Source: Stenotrophomonas maltophilia
GTDB lineage: Bacteria; Pseudomonadota; Gammaproteobacteria; Xanthomonadales; Xanthomonadaceae
DNA: 64,000 nt
NCBI GenBank assembly: GCA_009912235.1
Contig: WNDS01000001.1
Coordinates: 124,001-188,000 of the forward strand
Reading direction: 5' to 3'
The notes below the pieces were generated by a model. It ran no database searches, was not told the DNA's origin, and saw nothing but the letters and a program-made list of their open reading frames with translations. A program made the position numbers and the translations under genes. Of this stretch, positions 1-8,353 are shown one piece after another (the first letter of the stretch is position 1; the number at the start of each line of letters is the position of its first letter).

Positions 1-1
1 G

Positions 2-1396
2 GTGGAGTATCTGGGCCGCAGCGACCACCAGGTGAAGCTGCGCGGCCTGCGCATCGAACTGGGCGAGATCGAGGCGGCGCTGCGTGAACTGCCCGGCGTG
101 GACCGCGCCGAGGTGCTGCTGCGGGATGACCTGCCCGGCGAGCCGCGGCTGGTGGCCTATGTGCCCGAGGCAGCGGCCGACGCCAGCAGGCTGCGCACGC
201 ACCTGGCGGCGCGCGTACCGGACTACATGCTGCCGGCCGCCTTCGTGGGTGTGGCGCAGTGGCCGGTGACCGCCAACGGCAAGCTGGACCATGCCGCGCT
301 GCCGGTGCCGGTGCTGGACGACGGCAGTGGGCAGGCGCCGCGAACGCCGCTGGAGCAGGCACTGGCCACCCTGTTCGCGCAGGCACTGGGGCGTGATGGC
401 GCTGTGGCCGTGGATGCCGATTTCTTCGCGCTCGGCGGTGACTCGCTGTCGGCGGTGCATCTGCTGCTGGCCATCGAGAAGCGCTGGCGCTGCGAACTGG
501 GCTGGGTGCGCTGTTCGCGCGGCCGACCGTGGCGGCGTTGGCGCAGCATCTGCAGGCCGCGCCGGCCGCCGCCGACCATGCGCTCGGCCCACTCATCACG
601 CTGGCGCAGGGCGACGCGGCGCGTGCACCTCTGTTCGTCGTGCATCCTGCCGGCGGCATCGCCTGGAACTACCGCACGCTGGCGCGCGCACTGTCGCCAG
701 CGCGCACCGTGCACGGCCTGCAGTCGCCCGCGCTGGATGTGGCCCAGCCCATGCCGTCCAGCATCGAATGGATGGCCAACCAGTACGCGCAGCGGGTGAT
801 GGTGCTGCAGCCGCAGGGGCCGGTGCACCTGCTGGGCTGGTCGGTGGGGGGGCATCCTGGCGCAGGCGATGGCGGTGCGCCTGCAGGACCTCGGCCGTGA
901 GGTGGGCGAGCTGGTGCTGCTGGATGCCTATCCCAGCGAATGCTGGCGCGCCGAACCTGCGCCTGACCCGATCGCCGCGCTGCGTGCACTGCTGGCCATT
1001 GCCGGCCACGACCCGGAGGCACACCCGGAACTGGACAGCCGCGAGCGCATTCTTGGCTTCCTGCGCCGCGGTGGCAGTGCGCTGGGCAGCCTGCCCGACA
1101 TGGTGCTGGATGGCGTGGTGCGAGCGGTGACCGATACCAACCGGCTGATCCGCGAGCATCGTCACCGCGCCTTCGATGGCGTGCTGCTGCATGTGCGCGC
1201 CGGGCGCGACCACCAGGCCCGCCCGCAGCTGCAATCGGCACTGTGGCAGGCGCATGCTCGCACCGTGCAGGCGCAGGAACTGCCGTTCCTGCATGCCGAA
1301 CTGACCGGGCGCGACGCAGTGGCCCTGCTGGCGCCGCTGCTCTCGCAGCGCCTGGCCGCGTGGGATGACGAACAGGAGAACGGACGATGCAGCTGA
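2..1396 (+). pseudogene. entF: Enterobactin-type NRPS EntF, C-terminal part (A-T-TE), frameshifted
   Basis: This is the end of a nonribosomal peptide synthetase that activates serine and cyclises the catecholate siderophore; the gene begins outside the window. In order I see the end of the adenylation domain (A8-type motif around GRSDHQVKLRGLRIELGE, A10 motif NGKLDH), a carrier domain with the phosphopantetheine serine in LGGDSL (about base 445), and a thioesterase with GWSVGG. Protein continuity needs two frame changes: one base lost near 500 (CTGGGCTGGG where CTGGGCCTGGG restores frame) and one extra G in the seven-G run at 846-852, exactly at the thioesterase nucleophile elbow. The 3' end overlaps entA by 10 bases. 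Codon use is normal throughout, so either the damage is recent or it is sequence error. The family call is firm; serine specificity rests on the entA neighbour, not on residues seen here. Confidence 0.85.
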
Positions 1397-2151
1397 CAGG
1401 ATTTGACGGGCGCGTGGTGCTGGTGACCGGCGCGGCCGGGGGCATTGGCGCGGCGCTGGTGCAGTTGCTCGCAGGCGCCGGCTGCATCGTGGTGGCGACC
1501 GACCGTGAGGCACCGACCGCTGCTGCGTCGGCGGGGCGGGTGCATGCCTTCGCTCTGGACGTGCGCGATGCCGCAGCAGTGGACGCCTTCGTCGACTGGG
1601 TGGAGGACACGCTGGGGCCGATCCAGCTGGCCGCCAGCGTGGCCCGCGTGCTGCAGGTGGGCGCGGTACAGGACACCAGCGATGCGGCGTGGCGGCAGGT
1701 CTTCGCGGTCAACGCTGACGGCGTGTTCCACCTGGGCCGGGCCTTGGCACGGGTGATGTCACCGCGCCGCCAGGGGGCGCTGGTGGTGGTCAGTTCCAAC
1801 GCTGCCGGCGTGCCCCGGCATGGCATGGCTGCGTATGCGGCGTCCAAGGCCGCGGCCACCATGTTCACCCGTTGCCCGGGGCTGGATCTGGCACCGCTGG
1901 GCATCCGCTGCAACATCGTCGCCCCCGGTTCCACGCTGACCCCGATGCAGACCGGCATGTGGGAGGACGACAAGGGCGCCGAGCGCGTGATTGCCGGCAA
2001 CCTGGATACCTACAAGGCAGGCATTCCGCTGCGCAAGCTTGCCACCCCGCAGGACATCGCCAACGCGGTGATGTTCCTGCTGAGCGACCAGGCCGGGCAC
2101 GTGGCGATGAGCGACCTGTATGTGGACGGTGGTGCAACGCTGCGCGGCTGA
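1387..2151 (+). CDS. entA: 2,3-dihydro-2,3-dihydroxybenzoate dehydrogenase EntA
   Basis: Short-chain dehydrogenase/reductase of 254 aa that would oxidise 2,3-dihydro-2,3-dihydroxybenzoate to 2,3-dihydroxybenzoate with NAD+, supplying the catechol of the siderophore in the cytosol. The Rossmann glycine motif TGAAGGIG is at residues 14-21 and the catalytic Tyr150-x3-Lys154 pair is in YAASK. The start overlaps the end of the entF reading frame, so the two are translationally coupled, and this context separates EntA from generic SDRs. Odd points: the usual NAG-type motif after strand 4 reads SVARVL where family members normally have an Asn and a Gly (NVAGVL-like), and CPG replaces a typical CLG in the next helix. 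Each is one base from the expected codon, so they may be sequence errors or loss of function. Confidence 0.85.
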   Translation: MQLTGFDGRVVLVTGAAGGIGAALVQLLAGAGCIVVATDREAPTAAASAGRVHAFALDVRDAAAVDAFVDWVEDTLGPIQLAASVARVLQVGAVQDTSDAAWRQVFAVNADGVFHLGRALARVMSPRRQGALVVVSSNAAGVPRHGMAAYAASKAAATMFTRCPGLDLAPLGIRCNIVAPGSTLTPMQTGMWEDDKGAERVIAGNLDTYKAGIPLRKLATPQDIANAVMFLLSDQAGHVAMSDLYVDGGATLRG

Positions 2152-2160
2152 GGCCACAGC

Positions 2161-2239
2161 GGTAGTGCCGGCCGTTGGCCGGCAGGCTGGCGGTCTTTCC
2201 GGAGGTTCATGAGGCTGCCGGCCAACGGCCGGCACTACC
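2161..2239. repeat. SMAG-type REP dimer (inverted pair), left of RAYT
   Basis: Two copies of a palindromic unit lie head to head. The left arm begins GGTAGTGCCGGCCGTTGGCC and the right arm ends GCCGGCACTACC; between them is the core GGTCTTTCCGGAGGTTC, identical to the core of the dimer at 2800. The GTAG terminus is the signature of Stenotrophomonas SMAG elements. In RNA the dimer would form one long hairpin, so it may also stop transcription from entA. Confidence 0.85.
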
Positions 2240-2309
2240 CCACACCTGTTGTTTCGCTGATACGGGATTGGGATTTCACCGACTGACATGCGGATGCCCG
2301 CGGCGCACG

Positions 2310-2762
2310 ATGCAGCGCATGAGCAGCTCGCGTCTTCGCCTGGGCCGTCATTCCCTGCTGGCGCAGGTCTACGTCCTCACCACCACGTACCTGCGCCGGC
2401 GCCTGTTCGAGAATGATCAGGCGGCCACCTGCGTGGCCGCGCAGTTCGCCGGCATCGAGCAGTGTGGCTGGGTCCGCTCGCTGGCCTGGGTGGTGATGCC
2501 GGATCACGTGCACTGGATGTTCGCCCTTGCGCAAGGCGAGCTCTCCTGTGTTGCACGGCGTTTCAAATCCTCGAGCGCGCTGGCGTTGAACCGTTCGAGT
2601 GGACGCCGCGGGGCCGTCTGGCAGGCCGGGTATTTCGATCACGCCGTGCGTGCCGACGAGGGACTGGAGCGGCAGGCACGCTATATCCTGGGAAACCCGA
2701 TCAGGGCGGGGTTGTCCACGCAGATCGGTGAGTACCCGCATGCCTGGTCGATGTGGACGTAG
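2310..2762 (+). CDS. REP-associated tyrosine transposase (RAYT, TnpA_REP)
   Basis: Y1-type single-strand transposase/nuclease of about 150 aa, the family thought to spread REP palindromes. The HUH metal motif is His66-Val-His68 inside MPDHVHWMF and the candidate nucleophile is Tyr125 in ARYILGNPIRAGL, both in family order. I chose ATG 2310 because it precedes the conserved RLGRHSLLAQVYVLTT start; ATG 2319 is equally possible, and the reading frame is open further upstream only because it runs through the REP arm. The gene sits between two near-identical SMAG dimers (2161-2239 and 2800-2878), the classic layout of a REPtron. It ends in TAG. No disruption is visible, so it may be active. Confidence 0.9.
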   Translation: MQRMSSSRLRLGRHSLLAQVYVLTTTYLRRRLFENDQAATCVAAQFAGIEQCGWVRSLAWVVMPDHVHWMFALAQGELSCVARRFKSSSALALNRSSGRRGAVWQAGYFDHAVRADEGLERQARYILGNPIRAGLSTQIGEYPHAWSMWT

Positions 2763-2799
2763 ATGGGAAGGGGGCGCGGCGGAGGGTGCCCGCGGGCCT

Positions 2800-2878
2800 G
2801 GTAGTGCCGGCCGTTGGCCGGCAACCTGGTGGTCTTTCCGGAGGTTCATGAGGTTGCCGGCCAACGGCCGGCACTACC
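2800..2878. repeat. SMAG-type REP dimer, right of RAYT
   Basis: Same architecture and core as the dimer at 2161, 79 bases long. The inner arms differ: GGCAACC pairs fully with GGTTGCC here, while the left dimer has GGCAGGC against GGCTGCC, which pairs imperfectly. It also lies just past the stop of the minus-strand phytase-like gene, so it could terminate transcription from both sides. Confidence 0.85.
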
Positions 2879-2902
2879 CGTCTGCGAGCCGCAGGCCGGT
2901 GC

Positions 2903-4375
2903 TCAGGGCAGGGTCAGGCGGTAGACCAGTACCCGGTTATCGTTGTCATACGCGCTGTTGCACGCCTGGCCCTGCATCACGCACTGGCGTGCGATGAAAT
3001 CATTGTCATTGCCCACCAGCAGCAGTACGTCGCGCGGGTGCTCCGGGTCCAGTGCGGGCTGCAGGTCCATGGCTTCCCACTTTTCAGACAGCAGGCTGTC
3101 GTGCGGGCCGCGGGCGGTATCCAGGTCCAGCCCGGCGCGGGCCAGCTGCCGGCGGTCGAGCAGGTTCAGCAGTTCGGTGCGCTCGGCGGCGACGATGCCC
3201 GGCTTCAGCGCCACCCCGGATGCGGACGCCAGCACCGAGGCGGTGCCGGTCTCATACGCGGTGCCGGCCAGGTTGCCGGCCTTCGACACGTCCATCAGCA
3301 GCAGCGCCTTGTAGACGATCGGGTCGTCGCCATCCTTGCCCAGGCCGTTGCCGTCGCGGGCCAGCAGCAGGAAACGGTTGCCATCGAGTGCGCGCAGCTC
3401 GCTCTGCGCGGCGGTGCGGTCCAGCGTGCCCTTGCCGTCGTGGGCCTAGGCGGGCAGGGTCATGACGTAGTGGCCGATCGGCTGTTTCGGTGTCGGCGAT
3501 GCGGACACGTCGTAGACCAGCACACGGGTGTTGACCCGGCCGGCGGCATTGCCGCTGGCAGTGTCCTGCAGCAGCGCGCTCTGCAGGGCCACGAACAGCC
3601 GCGTGCCGTCGGGCGAGAGGCCCATGCCTTCCACACCCTGGTTGTTGCGACGGCCGGGCTGTGGCGGGGCCAGCGAACCGAAGGCGGGCTGGCCATTGCG
3701 GCGCGGCTGCACCGCCAGCGGCGGCACGATCACGCCCTGCAACTTTCCGTCGGCATCGAAGTAGTAGACGTTGGCGGTGTACTCATCGCCAATGTAGAAG
3801 TGGCCATCGGCGGTGAACTGCAGCGACTCGGCATCCAGCGAGACCTTGCCGGCACCGATGCCGCTGGCCGGCGAGGGCAGCACCACGCCGCGCTGCTGCA
3901 CGGTGTGGTCGCCCGGGTCGGCGCCGGTGAACGGTTGGCCGTTGAAGTCCTTCAGCACCACGCCGCCATCGGGCGTGAGGGTCAGCGTGTCGGCGCGCAC
4001 CGCGTTGCCATCGTGGTCGATACGCAGCTGCAGGCGTTCAACGCGGCCGGCGTAGTCGTAGAACAGGCCAGCCTCGGGATCGTTGCGGCCACGGTCGGGC
4101 AGGGTCCACAGCACGCCTTCGTAGCCGCTGGCGGTGCGGCGCCAGGTGCCCGGCTGCACCGCCAGCGACGAGAATGAACCGAGGGTATCCTCGAGGAAAT
4201 CCACCGTGCCCGCCGGCAACCGGCCTGCGGCCACCAGCCCTTTGTCGATGTAGCGGCGCCCGCCGGCCTGCACGCTGCGCGGCGGCTGGCCGCTGGCTTC
4301 GTGCGGTGCGGTGACGCCGTCCGGTGCGGTGCCGGCGGTGAGCAGGGTGGTCAGCAGCAGTGCGGTGGCGAGCAT
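2903..4375 (-). pseudogene. Phytase-like esterase (esterase-like activity of phytase family), in-frame amber
   Basis: Secreted protein of about 490 aa with an N-terminal hydrophobic signal (MLATALLLTTLLTAGTAP) and a phytase-like beta-propeller; visible motifs include LDAESLQF, HFYIGDEYTANVYYFD and NQGVEGMGLSPDGTRLF, typical of the phytase-like esterase domain family. Reading stops at TAG 3446-3448, but the same frame continues with matching content (SELRALDGNRFLLLARDGNG) to the TGA at 2903. One base change to CAG (Gln) restores a full-length protein. It lies 23 bases after the TonB-dependent receptor and is probably co-transcribed with it, pointing to uptake linked to an organic phosphate or ester. 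The family is clear; the true substrate is not known. Confidence 0.8.
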
Positions 4376-4398
4376 CGGTGGCGTTTTCCCGGAAGGCC

Positions 4399-6717
4399 TC
4401 AGAAGCGGACGTCGATGGAACCGAACACCTGGCGCGGGGCCGAGGCATGGAACACGTACAGCTTGCCGGCCGGGTCACTGGGCGCGAACACGCTCGAATC
4501 CAGGTTGCTGGCGTAGCGCTTGTTGGTCAGGTTGGTCACGTTGACCGACAGGCGCACGCCCTTGGCGAAGCCGACGCGGCCGAAATCGTAGCCGCCGGCC
4601 ATGTCGAACACGGTGAAGCCGCCGAAACCCTGGTCGTTGGTGTAGGTGTAGAAGCGCTCGCCGGTGTACTTGCCGCGCAGGCTGGCGAACCAGCCGTTGT
4701 TGCGCCAGTTGATTTCAGTGGCCAGCAGCTGCTTGGGCGTATCGGTCTGGATCTTGCCCTTGATCTGCTGCTCCACACCGGCCTGGATGTAGTTCGACGC
4801 ATAGGTGGAGCGGTTCAGCGAGGCCGAGGTGTACCAGCTGAAGTGTGCGTTCGGGGTCCACAGCACGGTGAATTCCGCACCGTGGCTGTCCACGCCGCCC
4901 ACGTTGTAGAAGCGGTTGCCGCAGGTGGGGCCGACCGGCTGGCGCGAGTCGCAGGGGTTGTACTGCAGCAGGCGGTTGTCGAAGCGCACGCTGTAGGCGG
5001 CCACCGAGGCCTGCACGGTGTCGGTGACGAAGCGGTAGCCGGCTTCCAGCGAACGCGATTCTTCCGGCTTCAGGTTGCCCTGTGCATTCCAGGTGGCCTG
5101 GCTGACCGCCTGCGGGCCCAGCTTGAAGCCACCCTGGAACATCGCGATGTTCTCGGCATAGCTGGCGAACACTTCGTGGTGCTCGGCCAGCCGGAAGTTG
5201 GCGCCGATGCTGGGCAGCAGGTTCTTGCTGGCCTTGAGCGTACCGGTGGCGAACTGGTTGTTCGAGGCCGGCGAGATCGGCGTCTTTGCATCACCCGGCA
5301 GTGCCTGCGCGTCGGAGGTGGCGTGCGGGCTCTTGGCGCCGAATTCCAGCGTCAGGCGGTCAACGAGCAGGCGCCAGGTATCCTTCAGGAAGAACTGGTG
5401 GGTCTTCCAGCGCGTGCGCTGGGCGAACACGCCGCTGTCGGAAGGCAGGGTGTTCATGCCGCTCAGGTCGCGCGGGCCATCGACCGCGGTCTGGTAGCGC
5501 TCGGCACTGCTGGTGTTGCGCTCGTACCAGACGCCGCCTTCGATGCGATACGCGCCCAGCTCCCAGTCGAAGGACAGCGTGCCGCCGTCGCGGTCGATGG
5601 TGTAGATGGTGTTACGGAAGATGATCGGAATTTCCTGCGCGGTGCCCTTGTTGGAGTACGCACCGCTGTTCCAGTTGTGGCCTTCGCCGCGGTCATTGTG
5701 GTGGTAGGCCAGCGCACGCAGCGAGAAGCCATCGGCCACGAAGAAATCGCCGGCCAGGTAGTAAAGGTTGTCATCGCGCAGGATCTGCCCGGCGGTGAAG
5801 GCACCGTCGGCGTCCTTGTCGGCGCCGCTGTTGTCGCACTTCTTCGCGTTGAAGCTGGCGGTGTTGCAGTAGGCCTTGGCCACGGCCTTGTTCCAGTCCG
5901 GCGCGTATCCGCCCCAGTCCCAGCCCAGCCCGCGCGACAGTTCATCCTTGGACAGGTAGAAGTAGTCGGCCTGGCTGGTGCGCGAGGTGTCGATGAAGCC
6001 GGTGATCTGGCCGCGCTCGAAGTTCCACACGCCCTTGGCGTTGAACTGCTTCGTGGTCGATTTGTTGTAGGCGGTCTGGTCGTTCCACAGGTCCGACACG
6101 GCGTTCATGCCGGACACATAGCCGGAGAAGCCGTTGTACTCGCCGCTCTCCACGCGCACGAAGGTACGGCGGTTGGCGTCGCTGCCGAGGGTCTGGACCA
6201 GGCGGCCGCCGAGCTCCTTGGCCGGGCGGTCGGAGGTGTAGGAGATCGTTCCGCCCAGGTTGCTGGTTGACGGCGTGCCGAGGCTGCCGATGCCCACGGC
6301 CAGTTCGGCGCCGGCCATGTTCTCGCTGATCAGCGCACGGTTGATGGTCAGCCCGTTGTAGTTTTTGTAGGCGCCATCGCCCAGCGGCACGCCATCCAGG
6401 GTGTAGCCCAGGCGGGTGGAGTTGAAGCCGCGCAGGCTCAGGGTCATCGACTGTTCGTTGGTGCCCAGCGCATCGGCCGACTGCGCGTTCACGCCCGGCA
6501 GCAGGTTCAGCGTCTTCTGCAGGCTGGTGCCCGGCGGCAGGATGTCCAGGTTCTCGCGGGTGATGCGCTGCACCTGGCGCGCTTCACCGCTGCCGATGAC
6601 CGACACGGCATCCAGGTCGGTGGCGGTGGTGCCGCCGGTGGTCGGGGCGGCGTCCTGCACCAGGGCCGGGGATGTCAGAGCAACGGACAATGCAACGGCC
6701 AACAACGTCTTGTTCAT
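4399..6717 (-). CDS. TonB-dependent outer-membrane receptor
   Basis: 772-aa outer-membrane transporter: signal peptide (MNKTLLAVALSVALTSPALV), plug domain (about residues 45-160, with TSLQKTLNLLPGVNAQS and SMTLSLRGFNSTRLGYTLDG), then a long beta-barrel ending in Phe (FGSIDVRF), as barrel-assembly signals do. I cannot point to a certain TonB box; the segment near residue 35 (LDAVSVIG) is the best candidate. It has no STN domain, so it is a transporter rather than a signalling transducer. Downstream by 23 bases is the phytase-like esterase; a Pho-box-like site lies 133 bases upstream. Together these suggest uptake of a phosphorylated compound under phosphate limitation, which is inference. Confidence 0.9.
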   Translation of the reverse strand: MNKTLLAVALSVALTSPALVQDAAPTTGGTTATDLDAVSVIGSGEARQVQRITRENLDILPPGTSLQKTLNLLPGVNAQSADALGTNEQSMTLSLRGFNSTRLGYTLDGVPLGDGAYKNYNGLTINRALISENMAGAELAVGIGSLGTPSTSNLGGTISYTSDRPAKELGGRLVQTLGSDANRRTFVRVESGEYNGFSGYVSGMNAVSDLWNDQTAYNKSTTKQFNAKGVWNFERGQITGFIDTSRTSQADYFYLSKDELSRGLGWDWGGYAPDWNKAVAKAYCNTASFNAKKCDNSGADKDADGAFTAGQILRDDNLYYLAGDFFVADGFSLRALAYHHNDRGEGHNWNSGAYSNKGTAQEIPIIFRNTIYTIDRDGGTLSFDWELGAYRIEGGVWYERNTSSAERYQTAVDGPRDLSGMNTLPSDSGVFAQRTRWKTHQFFLKDTWRLLVDRLTLEFGAKSPHATSDAQALPGDAKTPISPASNNQFATGTLKASKNLLPSIGANFRLAEHHEVFASYAENIAMFQGGFKLGPQAVSQATWNAQGNLKPEESRSLEAGYRFVTDTVQASVAAYSVRFDNRLLQYNPCDSRQPVGPTCGNRFYNVGGVDSHGAEFTVLWTPNAHFSWYTSASLNRSTYASNYIQAGVEQQIKGKIQTDTPKQLLATEINWRNNGWFASLRGKYTGERFYTYTNDQGFGGFTVFDMAGGYDFGRVGFAKGVRLSVNVTNLTNKRYASNLDSSVFAPSDPAGKLYVFHASAPRQVFGSIDVRF

Positions 6718-6849
6718 GGTCGATCACTCAGGCAGGCGCGAGCCACCGCGTGCGGGCGCGGAGCTCAGGGAACCAGGGAGGGGAAACGGCAGGTGTGACG
6801 CGGTGGCGGCAGCCGCCTTGCGTCAGCGTGAAAAGGGTGCGCCTTTTCG

Positions 6850-6866
6850 ATGACTGTCTGGTGACA
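6850..6866 (-). promoter_or_regulatory. Candidate PhoB box upstream of the receptor gene
   Basis: The minus strand reads TGTCACCAGACAGTCAT, two half-sites (TGTCAC and AGTCAT) with starts 11 bases apart, against the PhoB consensus of two TGTCAT-like halves at that spacing. Each half has one mismatch. It lies 133 bases before the receptor start. A short degenerate site can occur by chance. Confidence 0.4.
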
Positions 6867-6868
6867 CG

Positions 6869-7141
6869 TTAAGCCTTCGTTGCGGACAGACCTGCGGTCT
6901 TCGCTGCAGCCCTCGTGCCTGGCTGCAAGGCCCGGGCACGCAGGGCGTGCCACGGACCGGGGCGGGGGTGTTGATGGCTCAGCGCGGGCAGGATTCGCCC
7001 ATGGCAGTACCAGTGCCCGTCCTGGAGGAAGTCATAGCTGATGGTGAAGCGCACGTTGCGGCGCGGCTGCGACCAGCGGCCGATGCCCGCTGCGCTGGTG
7101 GCACCCTGGAAGATCGCGGTGCCGGCACCCGCCGTGCGCAC
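6869..7141 (-). CDS. Unrecognised 90-aa reading frame (doubtful)
   Basis: A possible short gene or gene remnant in the 597-base gap between the receptor and the DUF2894 gene. The middle segment (around NVRFTISYDFLQDGHWYCHG) has a more protein-like composition than the usual shadow frames, but the N- and C-terminal parts are Arg/Ala/Pro-rich as expected of noncoding high-GC DNA. I recognise no family. It starts 13 bases from a SMAG repeat cluster. The rest of the gap holds the receptor's upstream region and the repeats. Confidence 0.2.
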   Translation of the reverse strand: MRTAGAGTAIFQGATSAAGIGRWSQPRRNVRFTISYDFLQDGHWYCHGRILPALSHQHPRPGPWHALRARALQPGTRAAAKTAGLSATKA

Positions 7142-7153
7142 GCGTTTCCACAG

Positions 7154-7305
7154 GGTAGAGTCGACTGTTAGTCGACTATCGCGCGCAGCGCGGGGTTTGG
7201 GCTCTGCGCAAAGGGCAGTCGACTGACAGTCGACTCTACCGGTGCGTCCACAGTGCGGGGTTTGGGCTCTGCGCGAAAGGCAGTCGACTAACAGTCGAAT
7301 CTACC
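7154..7305. repeat. Cluster of SMAG-type repeats with a 65-bp tandem duplication
   Basis: Three arms of one subfamily: GTAGAGTCGACTGTTAGTCG (from 7155, forward), AGTCGACTGACAGTCGACTC (from 7217, reverse) and AGTCGACTAACAGTCGAATC (from 7282, reverse), the last two ending CTACC. A block starting GCGGGGTTTGGGCTCTGCGC plus its arm occurs twice (about 7190-7240 and 7255-7305), 65 bases apart. The arms can form hairpins with TCGACT/AGTCGA stems. They lie just past the DUF2894 stop. Confidence 0.75.
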
Positions 7306-7314
7306 CCGTCGGCT

Positions 7315-7743
7315 CTACCCGGCAGCGCCATCTGCGGGGTCTACCGGCGCATCGGGCGCTGCGGGTTTGGTGGCGCGCGGCTTGCGTGTGCGCTTGGGCT
7401 TTGCGCTGTCGCCACTGCTGGCTGGAGTGTCCTGCAGCTGCTGCAGCCACGACAGCGTGTCGACGTAGTCGATGAAGTGCCGCAGGTAGCCGGGGCTGGC
7501 TTCGTGCATGGTTTCCAGCATGCGCTGCACCAGCACGGCGGAATTCAGCGGGCCGCCGTCGGTGGGCGGGCTGGCCTGCAGCGAGCGGCGCACCTGCTGT
7601 TCGCTGCGCAGCTGCGACCACTGCTGGCGGATGGCCTCCAGCGCTGGCAGCTGCGGGTAGTGTGGCAGCGAGTGCGAGCCTGCATCGAGGTCGCGCACGA
7701 GCGCCCGCAGGCCATCCAGGGGCGGCTGCGGCTTACGTACCAT
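7315..7743 (-). CDS. DUF2894 family protein
   Basis: 142-aa protein of unknown function, last gene of the DUF3348-DUF802-OmpA-DUF2894 operon. The N-terminal two thirds are helical (LDGLRALVRDLD, LEAIRQQWSQLRSEQQVRRSLQ, LLVQRMLETMHE-like helices); the C-terminus is a basic, Pro/Ala-rich tail (KPKRTRKPRATK). There is no signal peptide or membrane segment, so it is probably cytoplasmic. ATG 7743 overlaps the OmpA-like gene by 11 bases, implying coupled translation and a role with the membrane complex. The family name rests on position and overall look; I could not run a domain search. Confidence 0.65.
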   Translation of the reverse strand: MVRKPQPPLDGLRALVRDLDAGSHSLPHYPQLPALEAIRQQWSQLRSEQQVRRSLQASPPTDGGPLNSAVLVQRMLETMHEASPGYLRHFIDYVDTLSWLQQLQDTPASSGDSAKPKRTRKPRATKPAAPDAPVDPADGAAG

Positions 7744-8353
7744 CACCGGCCTTTGGCCTGGGAATCGGTGCGATATCCACGCGACGGTTGCGTGCGCGGC
7801 CTTCTTCGTCGGCGTTGGAACTGACCGGCTGCTCGCTGCCGAACGCGGCGGAGAACACCGCATCGGCCGGCACGCCCTCGGCGATCAGCGCGCGGGTTAC
7901 GGTCAGCGAGCGCTGCGCTGACAGCTCCCAGTTGTCGGCGAAACGGCGGTTGTTGTCGTGGATCGGCGCGTCATCGGTGAAGCCGCTGACCATCAGGATC
8001 TCCTCGCGCGAGGCCAGGTAGCCGGTCAACGGCGCGGCCAGGCTGCGCAGCACCTCGCGGCCCTCCGGCTGCAGCTGGTCGGAATTGAGCGCGAACAGCA
8101 CGTTGCCGCGGATGCCGATGCGGCCATCCACCAGGGTCACGCGGCCAGCCGCCAGCGGGCCGGCCAGCGCCTGCTCCAGGGTCTGCTGGCGCTGCTTAAC
8201 TTCGGCGTCCAGCTTCTGCGACAGCTCCAGCTGCACCGCCACCACGCCCGCCAGGATCAGCACGAAGGCGCCCAGCAGCACCGACATCAGATCGGCGAAG
8301 GCGGCCCAGATGGGGGCGTGCGAAGCACCGTCAACCTCGACGTCGTCGCTCAT
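7733..8353 (-). CDS. OmpA/MotB-like protein with single N-terminal membrane helix
   Basis: 206-aa inner-membrane protein. The N-terminus has one membrane segment with an Asp at its cytoplasmic edge (WAAFADLMSVLLGAFVLILAG, Asp21), the position of the proton-carrying Asp of MotB, ExbD and ZorB. A coiled linker follows and then an OmpA-type peptidoglycan-binding domain (NVLFALNSDQLQPEGREVL, GFTDDAPIHDNNRRFADNW, LSAQRSLTVTRAL, NRRVDI). Start ATG overlaps the DUF802 stop by four bases (ATGA). Known biology of this architecture is the B subunit of a 5:2 ion-driven stator; pairing it with the preceding MotA/TolQ-like gene is inference from fold and coupling. Confidence 0.85.
   Translation of the reverse strand: MSDDVEVDGASHAPIWAAFADLMSVLLGAFVLILAGVVAVQLELSQKLDAEVKQRQQTLEQALAGPLAAGRVTLVDGRIGIRGNVLFALNSDQLQPEGREVLRSLAAPLTGYLASREEILMVSGFTDDAPIHDNNRRFADNWELSAQRSLTVTRALIAEGVPADAVFSAAFGSEQPVSSNADEEGRARNRRVDIAPIPRPKAGDGT

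Noticed and set aside
4360-6270. 636-aa open frame antisense to the TonB-dependent receptor
   Set aside because: Mirror of receptor codons; Val/Ala/Gly-rich without motifs.
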